From positions 744,001 through 808,000 of the forward strand of contig OZ244626.1 in the NCBI GenBank assembly GCA_965218495.1: a DNA stretch of 64,000 nt, written 5' to 3'. The position numbers were made by a program, and so were the translations under genes. The notes beneath the pieces were generated by a model. The model had not been told where the DNA came from. It was given only the letters and a program-made list of their open reading frames with translations, and did not search any database. Of the stretch, positions 51,832 through 61,053 are shown in pieces (the first letter of the stretch is position 1; every line of letters starts with the position of its first letter). Source of the DNA: G965218495 sp965218495 (GTDB taxonomy: Bacteria; Bacteroidota; Rhodothermia; Rhodothermales; Bin80).

Positions 51832-53246
51832 TCACCTGTGATGCGCCGGATCTTGATGCTCCGGAAGTGCACCTCGTCGCCATGATCCTGCAACAGGATG
51901 TGGCCGCTCTGCCAATGCCCGAAGTCCTCCCATACCACGTATTTGCTCCGAGCCACGAGTGCATCAAAGGACTGGGTGCCACGCTCGTATTCCACGACCT
52001 TACGGTCGTTTAGCCAGTGCTCCACATGGGCGCCCGTGAACAGGCGCTGCTCCATTCGATTGCCCGAAACGAATTCGTCCAGGCGCGTGCCCTTGACGAC
52101 CACGCGCGCCCTATTCCATTTGCCGGGACCGCGATCGGTCTTGCCGGTGGCCGCGGGTATGAGATCATAGAGCGAGCCCATTGTTCTGTTGCCGGCGGCA
52201 CCCTGGGTGGCGTCTGGGTGGCGCTTGTCGTCCAGTAGCTGGAATTCCAGTCCGATGGCCGATGCGTTGCTGCCGTAGCTCTCAGTGATGAAGTACTTGA
52301 TGCCGCTGTTCGCACCCTCGGAAAGCAAGAAGTCGAGACTGAATTCGAACATGTCAAATTCATCAACCGTTACGATGTCACCGCCGTGCGCGGATTCTGC
52401 ACCACCGGAAGCCTCAACGATCAGCATTCCGTCTCCTATTCGCCAGCCCTGATCAGGAAATGACTCCTTGCCTGCACCCCGCCAACCGTCGGTGGTCTTG
52501 CCATCAAATAGGAGTTTCCATCCTTGGGCCTCCTCTTGCGGCGAAAGAGTGTTGGGCACCAAATTGACCACGTACGTGTCGTCAAAGGGGCGCATGCTCT
52601 CACTTCCTTCCTTGATCTGGACGTTTCGCCAGCGTGTTTGCTTGCCGGCACTTTCCGGACTACCAATAGAGTGTACCTGCAGTGCAATAAATCCCTCCAG
52701 CGTCGTGTCGTCATACAAAGCTGCGCAGGGAAGCCCATTGATCCAGGTGCGAATAGACGGCCCAATGGCTTCGATATAGAATTCATTCCAGTCTTCGACC
52801 TTGAAGGCAGTTCTGCACTGCTGATTCAGCGTCATAGGGTAGAGCCAGCCCCGACGCGCCTCGTCGTAAATGCCGCCACTCCAAGCACGGTCACTGGGGT
52901 CTATTTCGACCTGATAGCCATGCACGCGCCCATTCATATAGCTTGGATTACTCTCGCTGCGTATTTGTATGCCGGAGTTTATGCCATTGGCAACCCAGAC
53001 GTCCACGTGCAGTGCGAAATCCCCATAAGTCTTGTTGGTAGTCAAGAAGGTGTTGGGTGTGCCTAGGGTCGTTGTGCCTACGATGGTGCGGTCGTCTACG
53101 GCATAGGTGGCATCACCGTTAAGGCGTGTCCAGCCGTCCAACGAGTGGCCCTGAACCAGGTCTTTCCATCCATCGTCCTGGGCGGTGGCCGCTAGGGGCA
53201 TAGCGACGAGAAGGCAAATGCCGACGGTCAGTGGTATTCGTAGCAT
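51828..53246 (-). CDS. Secreted protein with two DUF1080 (3-keto-disaccharide hydrolase) domains
   Basis: A 472-residue protein with a signal peptide (cleavage near ATAQDD, residue 22). Two similar jelly-roll domains follow. The first (about residues 25-215) has WKDLVQGHSLDGWTR, NSGIQIRSESNPSY and HGYQVEIDPSDRAWSGGIY. The second (about 240-470) has WKLLFDGKTTDGWRG, NSGIKYFITESYG and GLEFQLLDDKRHPDA. DUF1080 proteins bind or cleave sugars; some act as 3-keto-glycoside hydrolases, and they are common beside sulfatases and oxidoreductases. Works outside the cytoplasm. Tail-to-tail overlap with rhaB. Confidence 0.88.
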   Translation of the reverse strand: MLRIPLTVGICLLVAMPLAATAQDDGWKDLVQGHSLDGWTRLNGDATYAVDDRTIVGTTTLGTPNTFLTTNKTYGDFALHVDVWVANGINSGIQIRSESNPSYMNGRVHGYQVEIDPSDRAWSGGIYDEARRGWLYPMTLNQQCRTAFKVEDWNEFYIEAIGPSIRTWINGLPCAALYDDTTLEGFIALQVHSIGSPESAGKQTRWRNVQIKEGSESMRPFDDTYVVNLVPNTLSPQEEAQGWKLLFDGKTTDGWRGAGKESFPDQGWRIGDGMLIVEASGGAESAHGGDIVTVDEFDMFEFSLDFLLSEGANSGIKYFITESYGSNASAIGLEFQLLDDKRHPDATQGAAGNRTMGSLYDLIPAATGKTDRGPGKWNRARVVVKGTRLDEFVSGNRMEQRLFTGAHVEHWLNDRKVVEYERGTQSFDALVARSKYVVWEDFGHWQSGHILLQDHGDEVHFRSIKIRRITGD

Positions 53247-53267
53247 GCCGCTTGCCTCAGAATTGGC

Positions 53268-53296
53268 TAAATCTATTCAACCTTATGGATCTCCAA
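53268..53296 (-). promoter_or_regulatory. Candidate promoter of the DUF1080 gene
   Basis: On the minus strand, TTG at 53296-53294 and TAGATTTA at 53275-53268 are separated by 18 bases. This fits the TTG / TAnnTTTG pattern with one mismatch in the -7 box. It ends 21 bases before the ATG at 53246. Confidence 0.35.
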
Positions 53297-53346
53297 TTGG
53301 TTCAGAGGTATTGTTATCTTCAGCCCAGGATTAACCGAATACTCCA

Positions 53347-54198
53347 ATGCCCACTCGTCGTGAATTCATGGCTACCGCTGCTGGGATTGCGGTTGCCACC
53401 CGCACGCGGCAGCGTGCGCGCAGCATCCAGGACGTAATCGACCTTTGCAGCGAAGTGGCGCCCAATGCGCCTTGGGAGTCAACCGTGGACACGGTGAAGG
53501 TTGGGGACCCGACGCAGGAGGTCCGGGGGATTGTCACGACGTTCTTGGCGACCTCGGAAGTCATCTGGCAGGCCTTGCAGTACGGCGCAAACCTCATAGT
53601 CACGCACGAGCCGACCTTCTACAACCACCTTGACGACACCGATTGGCTGGCCGACGATCCGGTATACCATGCCAAGCGCAAGCTACTCGAGGAGCACGGT
53701 ATGGTAGTCTGGCGATTCCACGACTATTGGCATGCTCGCGATCCTGATGGCATTGCCATGGGCGTCTTGCAGCAACTGGGTTGGGAAGGTTACGCGCAGC
53801 CCGGAAACCCAAGCACATGTGTGATTCCTGCGACGCCGCTCTCGCGCTTGTCACTGTTTATTAAGCGCCGGTTTGGTGCACAGCGCGTACGCGTAATGGG
53901 TTCGCCTGAGCTGCCCTGTACCAAGGTAGGGCTCTTGGTGGGAGCCGTCGGTGGCCGCATGCAGATTGAGACCCTGCGCGAAGTCGATGCGCTGGTAGTA
54001 GGTGAAGTTCGTGAGTGGGAAACAACCGAATACATCCGGGACGGAATGTACGCCAACCAGCTACGCGGACTGATAGCTGTGGGACATGCGCTCAGCGAAG
54101 AGCCGGGCATGAAGCATCTGGCGGAATGGCTTAAGCCGCGCGTGCCCGAAGTCCAGGTCAGGCACGTTCCGACCGGCGATCCGTTTCGCTACATATAG
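53347..54198 (+). CDS. Nif3-like protein with a Tat-type signal
   Basis: A 283-residue protein. The N-terminus MPTRREFMATAAGIAVATRT carries a twin-Arg RRxFM motif and a short hydrophobic stretch, a Tat-type signal. The rest matches Nif3/YbgI: GIVTTFLATSEVIWQALQYG, NLIVTHEPTFYNHLDD with the metal-binding His, HARDPDGIAMGVLQQLGW, then GRMQIETLREVDALVVGEVREWE. Nif3 proteins form metal-containing rings, sometimes acting on nucleotide-type substrates, and are normally cytoplasmic. Eight bases ahead of the PD40 lipoprotein gene, so probably co-transcribed. Confidence 0.8.
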   Translation: MPTRREFMATAAGIAVATRTRQRARSIQDVIDLCSEVAPNAPWESTVDTVKVGDPTQEVRGIVTTFLATSEVIWQALQYGANLIVTHEPTFYNHLDDTDWLADDPVYHAKRKLLEEHGMVVWRFHDYWHARDPDGIAMGVLQQLGWEGYAQPGNPSTCVIPATPLSRLSLFIKRRFGAQRVRVMGSPELPCTKVGLLVGAVGGRMQIETLREVDALVVGEVREWETTEYIRDGMYANQLRGLIAVGHALSEEPGMKHLAEWLKPRVPEVQVRHVPTGDPFRYI

Positions 54199-54208
54199 TT
54201 GCACTGTG

Positions 54209-55699
54209 ATGTCAACTCGACCTAGCATTACCCAATTAGTCACTCTCACTCTGGTTGCATTAGGGCTGGCCGCATGCGATGTGGATCGCGGCATCTTTGA
54301 CGGAGAAACCAACGTTGGAAGATCGCGGCTGGGTGGTGATCTCATATACGAGCGCAGTGCCGACATTTACACAATTTCCGGCAGCGGTGCGGACATCTAC
54401 GATGACCGCGACGAATTCTACTTCGTGTGGCGCCGCGCTTCCGGTGACCTTGCTTTGACTGCGGATGTTGAGTTTGCTGATACCTCGGGCCACATGTTCA
54501 AGAAGGCGGGATGGATGATACGCGCTTCTCTGGACGATGACAGCCCCTATATTGATGCGCTGGTGCACGGAGACGGGCTTATATCGATGCAGTACCGCGA
54601 ACAAAAAGGCGGCTCGACACACGAGATCTTGTCAAGCATGAGAGCACCCGCCACGTTGCGGTTGGAACGTACCAACGGCCTATACACGCTATACCTGCTA
54701 CGCGGCCGCGAGGAGCTTCGTGTCGTTGGTAACGTGTCCCTACAGCTGCCTGACGAGGTCTATATCGGCTTGGTGGTATGTTCCCACGACGGCACTGTGC
54801 AGGAGACGGCAAGTTTCACCAACGTTGGCGTGCAGGAAATGGGGACGCCGGCGGAGCGTGAGCTGGAGAGTTCGATTGAGGTGATCAACATCGGGACCGG
54901 TGATCGTCGCATTGTGCGCACGACGCTTGCACATCTCGAGGCGCCGAACTGGTCGCCGGACGGGGAGTCGCTTGTATACAATCAAGAAGGCAAACTCTAT
55001 AGTATTGGCGTCACTTCCCAAATCGTCCGGCCGATCAACACGGACTTCGCGGGCCGCATTAACAACGACCACGGGTTCTCGCCGGACGGAAGCATGATGG
55101 CAATCAGCCATTCGCCGGGTGATGAGGGCTCTGTAGTTTATACGATGCCGGCGCAGGGTGGTACGCCCACGCGCATCACTGAGCATGCACCCTCTTATTG
55201 GCACGGTTGGTCTCCTGATGGGGAGATGCTGGCATACGTAGGTCGCAGAAATGACGAATATGACATCTATACAATTCCGGCTGGAGGCGGCGAAGAGGTT
55301 CGTCTCACCAGTGCACCGGGGTTGGACGATGGGCCGGACTATTCGCCCGATGGGGCCTATATCTACTTCAATTCGGTCCGCACCGGCTCAATGAAGATCT
55401 GGCGCATGGCGCCAGATGGGTCTGGTCAGGAGCAGATGACGTTCGAGGCTGAGTATGCGGACTGGTTTCCGCATCCCTCGCCGGATGGGCGATGGATTGT
55501 GTTTCTCTCCTATGATGGTGATGTTGAAGGGCATCCGCCCAACAAACCGGTTAAGCTGCGGATAATGTCGGCGGCAGGGGGCGAGCCGCAGGTGTTAGCT
55601 ACGCTGTTCGGTGGGCAAGGTACCATCAATGTTCCCTCGTGGTCGCCGGACAGCCAGTCTCTGGCTTTTGTCAGTTATCGCCTCGTCGGGCGAAGCTAA
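54209..55699 (+). CDS. TolB-like PD40 beta-propeller lipoprotein with DUF1349-like N-terminal domain
   Basis: About 496 residues from ATG 54209 (a GTG directly upstream at 54206 is in frame). Signal peptide and lipobox LGLAAC. Residues about 30-210 form a jelly-roll domain similar to DUF1349 (FYFVWRRASGDLALTADV, KAGWMIRASLDDDSPYI). From about 235, repeated PD40 blades follow: PNWSPDGESLVYN, HGFSPDGSMMAISH, HGWSPDGEMLAYVG, PDYSPDGAYIYFN, PHPSPDGRWIVFLS and PSWSPDSQSLAFVS. The role is binding of a sugar-related ligand or protein at the envelope, inferred from the fold. Co-transcribed with the Nif3-like gene. Confidence 0.85.
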   Translation: MSTRPSITQLVTLTLVALGLAACDVDRGIFDGETNVGRSRLGGDLIYERSADIYTISGSGADIYDDRDEFYFVWRRASGDLALTADVEFADTSGHMFKKAGWMIRASLDDDSPYIDALVHGDGLISMQYREQKGGSTHEILSSMRAPATLRLERTNGLYTLYLLRGREELRVVGNVSLQLPDEVYIGLVVCSHDGTVQETASFTNVGVQEMGTPAERELESSIEVINIGTGDRRIVRTTLAHLEAPNWSPDGESLVYNQEGKLYSIGVTSQIVRPINTDFAGRINNDHGFSPDGSMMAISHSPGDEGSVVYTMPAQGGTPTRITEHAPSYWHGWSPDGEMLAYVGRRNDEYDIYTIPAGGGEEVRLTSAPGLDDGPDYSPDGAYIYFNSVRTGSMKIWRMAPDGSGQEQMTFEAEYADWFPHPSPDGRWIVFLSYDGDVEGHPPNKPVKLRIMSAAGGEPQVLATLFGGQGTINVPSWSPDSQSLAFVSYRLVGRS

Positions 55700-55705
55700 C
55701 CTAAA

Positions 55706-57142
55706 CTACTCGTCGGAGTAATCCGGGTTTGGTTTTGGCATACGTGACCCGGTAGCTTCTCTCCATGCATGTAGGGCTTCACGGAGCTCGATGGCCTTGT
55801 CCGGCATTGCCGCAGAGATGTCTGTGCCTTCTCCAAGATCATTGGCAAGGTCGAAGAGCTCGGTACGCCCGTCTTCGAACCACTCTACCAGCTTGTAGTC
55901 GCCAATACGGACAGCGCCGGACGGACGATTTCCTGAACCATGATAGTGCGGGAAATGCCAGTACAGCGCGCGCTCAGGTATTTCGTCACTTGAAAGCACT
56001 CCTGATAGGTCTCGGCCATCAAGGCCCTCCAGCGGCATAAGGCCGGCGAGTCCAAGCAGGGTAGGGTAGAGGTCGTCTGTGGTGCCTGGCGTATCTACTA
56101 CCTTCCTTTGTGGGGCCGATGGGTCACGTACAATCAGCGGAATTCGAATGCCACCCTCGTACAAGAATCCCTTGCCGGCTCGCAGCGGGAGATTTGCCGT
56201 AGGCGCCCCTCGGCGGTTGTTCTTCAGCGTACTTAAACCGCCGTTGTCAGAGGTGAAAACAACGATTGTATTGTCTGCCAAGCCCAATGAGTCCAACGCA
56301 GCTCCGATGCGGCGCACGCTTTCGTCCACAGATGCGATCATGCCCGCGTAGACAGCATGATCCTGCCGCTGCTTGGTCGTCCCGTAGGTCCCTTCGAAAA
56401 GAAAAGCGGGGTCCGCATCAGTCTGCGGAGCTTTGGCCTGGTAGATTGCCGTGAGCTCCGGCTTGGATTGCAGCGGCGTGTGGACGGCGTAGTGTGACAG
56501 GAAGAGGAAAAATTGTTCGTCTTGGTGGCCGGCCAAGAACTCGATGGCATAATCCGTCAGGCGGTCGGTCAGGTAGGCACCCTCAGGGTCCCCTGCCAGT
56601 CCGGGCACATTCGACACCGGAAACCTAGGGTTCTCATACGGGGGATAGTAGGATCCAGGCCGCCCGGCGAGGTTGACGGCACGGGTATATTGGAAGCCCT
56701 GATCTTCGGGCATGAATCCCGCCGCTCCGAGATGCCATTTGCCAATGTACCCGGTCGCGTAGCCGGCATCTTGAAAGGCTTCGCCCACGGTCACTTCCTC
56801 AAGTGGCAGGGCGCGGACGTACTCGCCCTGGATAAGTTGGCCATTCTGTTCCCCGCCGATCCAGTTGGTAAGGTGCAGGCGCGCCGGGTGCATGCCGGTC
56901 ATCAGGCTGGCGCGGGTCGGTGAGCAAACCCCGCTTGCGGCGTAAAACTGGGTCCAGCGGGTGCCTGCTGCCGCTAGGAGGTCTATGGCGGGCGTTTCGT
57001 AAAAGGTGCTTCCGTACACGCTGGTGTCTGTCCATCCAAGGTCATCGACCAAGATGACCACGACGTTCTTGTGCTGCGAGGGTCCTGAGCAGGATAGCAG
57101 GGTAATGAACAGCAGGCAGACGTATCGCATCAGGGTTGGCAT
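55706..57142 (-). CDS. Arylsulfatase-type sulfatase, secreted lipoprotein
   Basis: About 478 residues from ATG 57142 (57130 also possible; the open frame reaches 57286 but the extra residues precede a proper lipoprotein signal). Signal with lipobox LLSC. Sulfatase features: NVVVILVDDLGWTDTSVYGS with the metal Asp pair, the formylglycine motif CSPTRASLMTG with Cys as modified residue, GYIGKWHLG, and VFTSDNGGLSTLKNN. It is the S1 type, cleaving sulfate esters from carbohydrates or aryl groups. A formylglycine-generating enzyme is not in the window. Confidence 0.9.
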   Translation of the reverse strand: MPTLMRYVCLLFITLLSCSGPSQHKNVVVILVDDLGWTDTSVYGSTFYETPAIDLLAAAGTRWTQFYAASGVCSPTRASLMTGMHPARLHLTNWIGGEQNGQLIQGEYVRALPLEEVTVGEAFQDAGYATGYIGKWHLGAAGFMPEDQGFQYTRAVNLAGRPGSYYPPYENPRFPVSNVPGLAGDPEGAYLTDRLTDYAIEFLAGHQDEQFFLFLSHYAVHTPLQSKPELTAIYQAKAPQTDADPAFLFEGTYGTTKQRQDHAVYAGMIASVDESVRRIGAALDSLGLADNTIVVFTSDNGGLSTLKNNRRGAPTANLPLRAGKGFLYEGGIRIPLIVRDPSAPQRKVVDTPGTTDDLYPTLLGLAGLMPLEGLDGRDLSGVLSSDEIPERALYWHFPHYHGSGNRPSGAVRIGDYKLVEWFEDGRTELFDLANDLGEGTDISAAMPDKAIELREALHAWREATGSRMPKPNPDYSDE

Positions 57143-57286
57143 TCGAATAAGGGAGGATATATAATGAGATTCAGCCACTGATGCAACCCGCCAAACGGGT
57201 TGGCGCATAACAAGCGGTGTCTGCTTCAGCGACATTGTAAGCGGGCATTCGCGCGAGGCTTGGCATAGGAGAGCTGGTTTCAGCAT

Positions 57287-58053
57287 TGCAGCGCCATGGT
57301 CCGGATTTCGAGAACCATAGGATTTGCCAACTGCCCAGATCAGACGTTCACAGAAATGGTTTTGCCGAGCCCACTAGACTCGCGAAAAAAGGGCTACCGG
57401 GCAATTTCATGGCCGCAAACAGCTTTGCAGGACTGCGAATGCAATAGCATTCAAGGATACCACTGTCGTTCTCCTGCAAGGTACACCTTATGCGGCCAGT
57501 TCGGCCCTGCAATTCGGATGCGCTGGGCGTACAGGAGCGGATGTAGGCGCGGACGCACTGTATGACCCGATCGAGATTGCAAGGTGGTTGTTCAAGTGGT
57601 ACTTCTAATGCATTGTGATACAAGGGACAGGGAGGGTCAGCGCGTTTATAAGTCCTATGCGGGGCCATTGTATCGGCCGGAGGGCGAGCGAATCAGAAAA
57701 CAGATCATGACAGGCCCAAAAAGCAAGCAGACGTGCCCTAATGCGCAGCACAGGCCTCCACGGAAGCACTGCCATTCGGCCTTGTCAATCCGGCCACTAG
57801 GGTTCCGTAACTCCGGAGGCGCCCTGGAACTTGCGCAGGCCATGCAGGCACTGATGTGCCCCGCGCGAAAAGTCGGTAGTCACCCCGTGGTGACGGGGAT
57901 GGGTGTGTACCGGGTAACTCATTCTGCCGGAAAACAAGTACTCGGGGCGGCTTTGAAAGGCCGAACGAATCTGCGCTACAGGCGCCAAGAGCCGCCTCCA
58001 ATAGGCGGCCCCAATGCACTATAACTTTCGTCATTTGGGAGCCCAACGCGTAC
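57287..58053. other. Gap between the sulfatase and PhoD-like genes
   Basis: About 770 bases without a supported gene. The frame at 57584-58024 (146 codons) lacks a motif. No terminator or RNA was recognised. Confidence 0.35.
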
Positions 58054-60750
58054 CTATAGCACGACCTCAATTGCGGCACTGGAATCCTCAGCAACACGCA
58101 GTCCAGTCAGAGTTGCCTGCTTGTCGTCCGGCCCGCTCACGGTGACCGTATACGCTACTCTTGTGTCAAAAACCTTCGGGCGAAAAGAATTGCCCCCGAT
58201 GCGTAGCGTGTATAGCAAAGCACCGGTTTCTTCTTCTGTTACCTGTATCATCGGGTCCTCCACACCTGAGAATTCTAGTAGGGGCAAATAACCTGCTGCG
58301 GTACGTCCGTAGTTGTCTTCCTGCGCCACTACAACCGGCCAGCCGGGATACTGCGCCGCATTTTCGGCCGAGGGATCGACCCAGCGCGGCCATGCTTCGG
58401 AAGTAATCGTACGGTCAGCGCGATTGAATCGGATAATTCCGTAGCCGGGCACGCGATCATAAAGGGCCTCGGGCTGCATTCCGCTTCGGATCGGGTTCGC
58501 GACGGCGTGCACGGTCATGCGGTTCCCAAAGCCGTCATAGTGTTCGCCGGTATATTCAGGGGCCCCAGGGGTCCGATTGGCGCCCGGTGTCGGCGGAAAC
58601 CACCGCCGTGGCCACGTGTTGGCAATTGCCGGCGAGATGAATGCATTGGGCCCGTCGTTGAACTCGTCAATCCCGTACTGGACGAAGCTTCCTAAGTGCT
58701 GGTCACCCCCGACATGGAAAGCAAACCCCTTTCGTATGGTACGCAGCGCCCGGTTGCGGCCAGCCTGAGGCCACCCGTTGGAGTCCATATCGGTTCCGAC
58801 GTGGTCGGTGTAGATGTACTCACCCGGCTCCGCATAGTGCATCTGCGGTACGATACGGTCATCGTAGTGGCCTTCGGGAAGTGTCGCCAGGTTGCTAAAC
58901 AAGGTTTGAGACAGCATCACCTTCATCCAGGTGTTGTCCGAAAAGTCCTTGGCCCAATTCTCCAGAAACAGAAGTTGCCTTGGGCCCAATAACGTGGCTT
59001 CCGTAACGGTCGTGGCATCGTAGTTGCGGTTCTCGGGCCAGCCGTTGCGCACGGCAGCCTCCGGCACGGCATTGCGCGGCGTAGACTTCCACATTCGATC
59101 CGCCACGATCGCAAAACTGATATCACCGTACTTGAGATCCGTGTAGTAGACGGTGATGTCTTGCTTGATCGGCGTCGGATCGTACGGGTCGGGAAGATGT
59201 GCTACCTGCGTGCGGTGAACGGCATTGACGAAACGAGCATCCATGATGTATCCCCCGTTGTCAGAACGCGGTTGTGCATCACCTTCTGCCTTTTTGCCAC
59301 CGTCACCCCAGATGTTACCATGGTACACGTCATGGTCGTCAGGTATAGTGATTGTCGGGCGGTCGCGCATGAGGTCTCTAAAGGCCCACACAAACCTGTA
59401 CCAGTGGTAATGGTAGTCCAAGTATGCTTTATCCAGTGGCTCGCGAATGATGCCAGCGAGCCCACCTTCGTAGATCTGATCGCCAGCGAAAAAGAGGAGG
59501 TCCGGGTCATGCTTTGCCACAGCAGCGGTTAGTTCGTTATGCGGATACCAGATCGTGCTGTGGTTCCAGACAAGGTCGCGGCCCTTCGAGATGTGCTGGC
59601 AGTTCAGCGACGCAAGTACAAACTCGTCATCTTCCACCCGCGGCTTGCGAATAATTCCCTCATAGTAGTGCGGATCGGATGTTCCATTCGGCCCGATCAG
59701 ATCGTAGGCCACGCGATATGGCACATCCCTGTCTACGGAAAATCCGTCCACACGCAGTGTTGCTGTGTAGCTGTCTGAATCAATCGAGCTGGCAGCAGCA
59801 TGCGACCAGTGGTCGCCGGACGCACCGCCACTTAGTTCTAGGCGCACGTCGCGCGAGTCACTTTCTCCGATTGGACCGAACTGCGCAGTTAGCTTTAATA
59901 CTTCATCGCTAACGGTATACATGGCGCCCATGATCGGGCCAAAGGCACGATCAGGGTGCTCCACGACCTTAGAGCCTGCCAACTTCCAATCCTTGAACCA
60001 GTAACCGGACCCTTCCATGCGCGCACTGTTGTGCGACACTAAAGCCACGTTGCCGGTGAAATGCACCGGGTCAAGACCCTCGAATCGGGCTGATGCCAAG
60101 ACGTCCTCACCTGCCAACGCGTTTACGGTAACGGCATAGGCTTCGCCTTGTGGCTGTGCATTCAGCGTAAGCGTCACATCGCTGTAGGGCTCAATGGAGC
60201 CCTCGGACGCCACGGCTTCGAGCAGCGGCCAAGCATCAACTGTAAAGTTTGCGCGCGGCCCCTTCGGCGCTCCGTTATGGGCGTTGTCGCGACCCACGAT
60301 TTGGCCAGTACCGTCAACAGCAAAGATTAGCCCACCGTCCTCGCCAGGCCAGTGATGCGTAAGGCTGCTTATGCGAAAGTCTACGTGACTGCCGCCAACG
60401 CCGATAAGGAAGCCCGTCCAAGTGTTGTTGTGGGCCTCACCGCCTGCCTCAATGGGTCCGGTCTGGACCGATAACTGCATACTCCCGGGCTCCTCAGCCA
60501 AGGCACGAGTCAGCAGGTGCAGGGTGCGCATGGGCTTCCTCGAGCGGCCTTCAATGCACTCTATGCGGCCAGCTTTGAGTTGCCAGTCCATGAGCCGGTT
60601 AGCGTAGAAATCCTGCCCAATCCAAACGCGGCTGGCACTGTCAGGAAGGCTGGCCGTAAGGGTAGTGTCTGCTGGCTTGCAGCCAACGTTCAGCAGCAAG
60701 CCGAGCACCGCAAGGCAGGAGATGGGCAGAAGGGGACTATGGACTTTCAT
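58054..60750 (-). CDS. PhoD-like metallophosphatase lipoprotein with N-terminal accessory domain
   Basis: An 898-residue protein with lipobox LLNVGC. Residues about 25-270 form a beta-rich accessory region (VWIGQDFYANRLMDWQLKAG, NNTWTGFLIGVGGSHVDFR). From about 380 the PhoD-type metallophosphatase begins: VLASLNCQHISKGRDLV, LLFFAGDQIYEGGLAGI, TITIPDDHDVYHGNIWGDGG, FAIVADRMWKS and FAFHVGGDQHLGSFVQYG. PhoD enzymes are Ca/Fe-dependent phosphodiesterases, but the long N-terminal domain and sulfatase next door suggest another extracellular substrate, possibly a polysaccharide ester. The final ~90 residues are a beta-sandwich tail. Confidence 0.85.
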   Translation of the reverse strand: MKVHSPLLPISCLAVLGLLLNVGCKPADTTLTASLPDSASRVWIGQDFYANRLMDWQLKAGRIECIEGRSRKPMRTLHLLTRALAEEPGSMQLSVQTGPIEAGGEAHNNTWTGFLIGVGGSHVDFRISSLTHHWPGEDGGLIFAVDGTGQIVGRDNAHNGAPKGPRANFTVDAWPLLEAVASEGSIEPYSDVTLTLNAQPQGEAYAVTVNALAGEDVLASARFEGLDPVHFTGNVALVSHNSARMEGSGYWFKDWKLAGSKVVEHPDRAFGPIMGAMYTVSDEVLKLTAQFGPIGESDSRDVRLELSGGASGDHWSHAAASSIDSDSYTATLRVDGFSVDRDVPYRVAYDLIGPNGTSDPHYYEGIIRKPRVEDDEFVLASLNCQHISKGRDLVWNHSTIWYPHNELTAAVAKHDPDLLFFAGDQIYEGGLAGIIREPLDKAYLDYHYHWYRFVWAFRDLMRDRPTITIPDDHDVYHGNIWGDGGKKAEGDAQPRSDNGGYIMDARFVNAVHRTQVAHLPDPYDPTPIKQDITVYYTDLKYGDISFAIVADRMWKSTPRNAVPEAAVRNGWPENRNYDATTVTEATLLGPRQLLFLENWAKDFSDNTWMKVMLSQTLFSNLATLPEGHYDDRIVPQMHYAEPGEYIYTDHVGTDMDSNGWPQAGRNRALRTIRKGFAFHVGGDQHLGSFVQYGIDEFNDGPNAFISPAIANTWPRRWFPPTPGANRTPGAPEYTGEHYDGFGNRMTVHAVANPIRSGMQPEALYDRVPGYGIIRFNRADRTITSEAWPRWVDPSAENAAQYPGWPVVVAQEDNYGRTAAGYLPLLEFSGVEDPMIQVTEEETGALLYTLRIGGNSFRPKVFDTRVAYTVTVSGPDDKQATLTGLRVAEDSSAAIEVVL

Positions 60751-61053
60751 TGCGTACGGTTTGGTTCATAGCGCCCATCCAGAGCGACGTGATTGCAGAA
60801 TAGCCGGCCTCCAAGGTACCATTGTAGCAGGACTGCTGCTAGCCTGCATCGGAGAAAGCACCGCGTTACCGATTACTGCCGTGGCGGATTCGCGCAGTGT
60901 GGAAATGGCCTCCACGGGATTCACTTGTCCAAGGGAGCTGCCTGGTCAACTCGCCAAGCGAAGGCGCTCCATGAATCGCGTGCATTGTGGGGGGAGGCAG
61001 CTCCGCGCCGCAATTGCCATTCAGATGCTCGGGAGTGGCGCCAGAAATCTGGC
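60751..61053. other. Gap between PhoD-like and YhaN-like genes
   Basis: About 300 bases, carrying the promoter of the PhoD-like gene and the end of the ATPase gene. Nothing distinct is seen. Confidence 0.3.

Noticed and set aside
57584..58024. 146-codon frame between the sulfatase and PhoD-like genes
   Set aside because: No motif and no plausible ribosome site; composition matches other chance frames.
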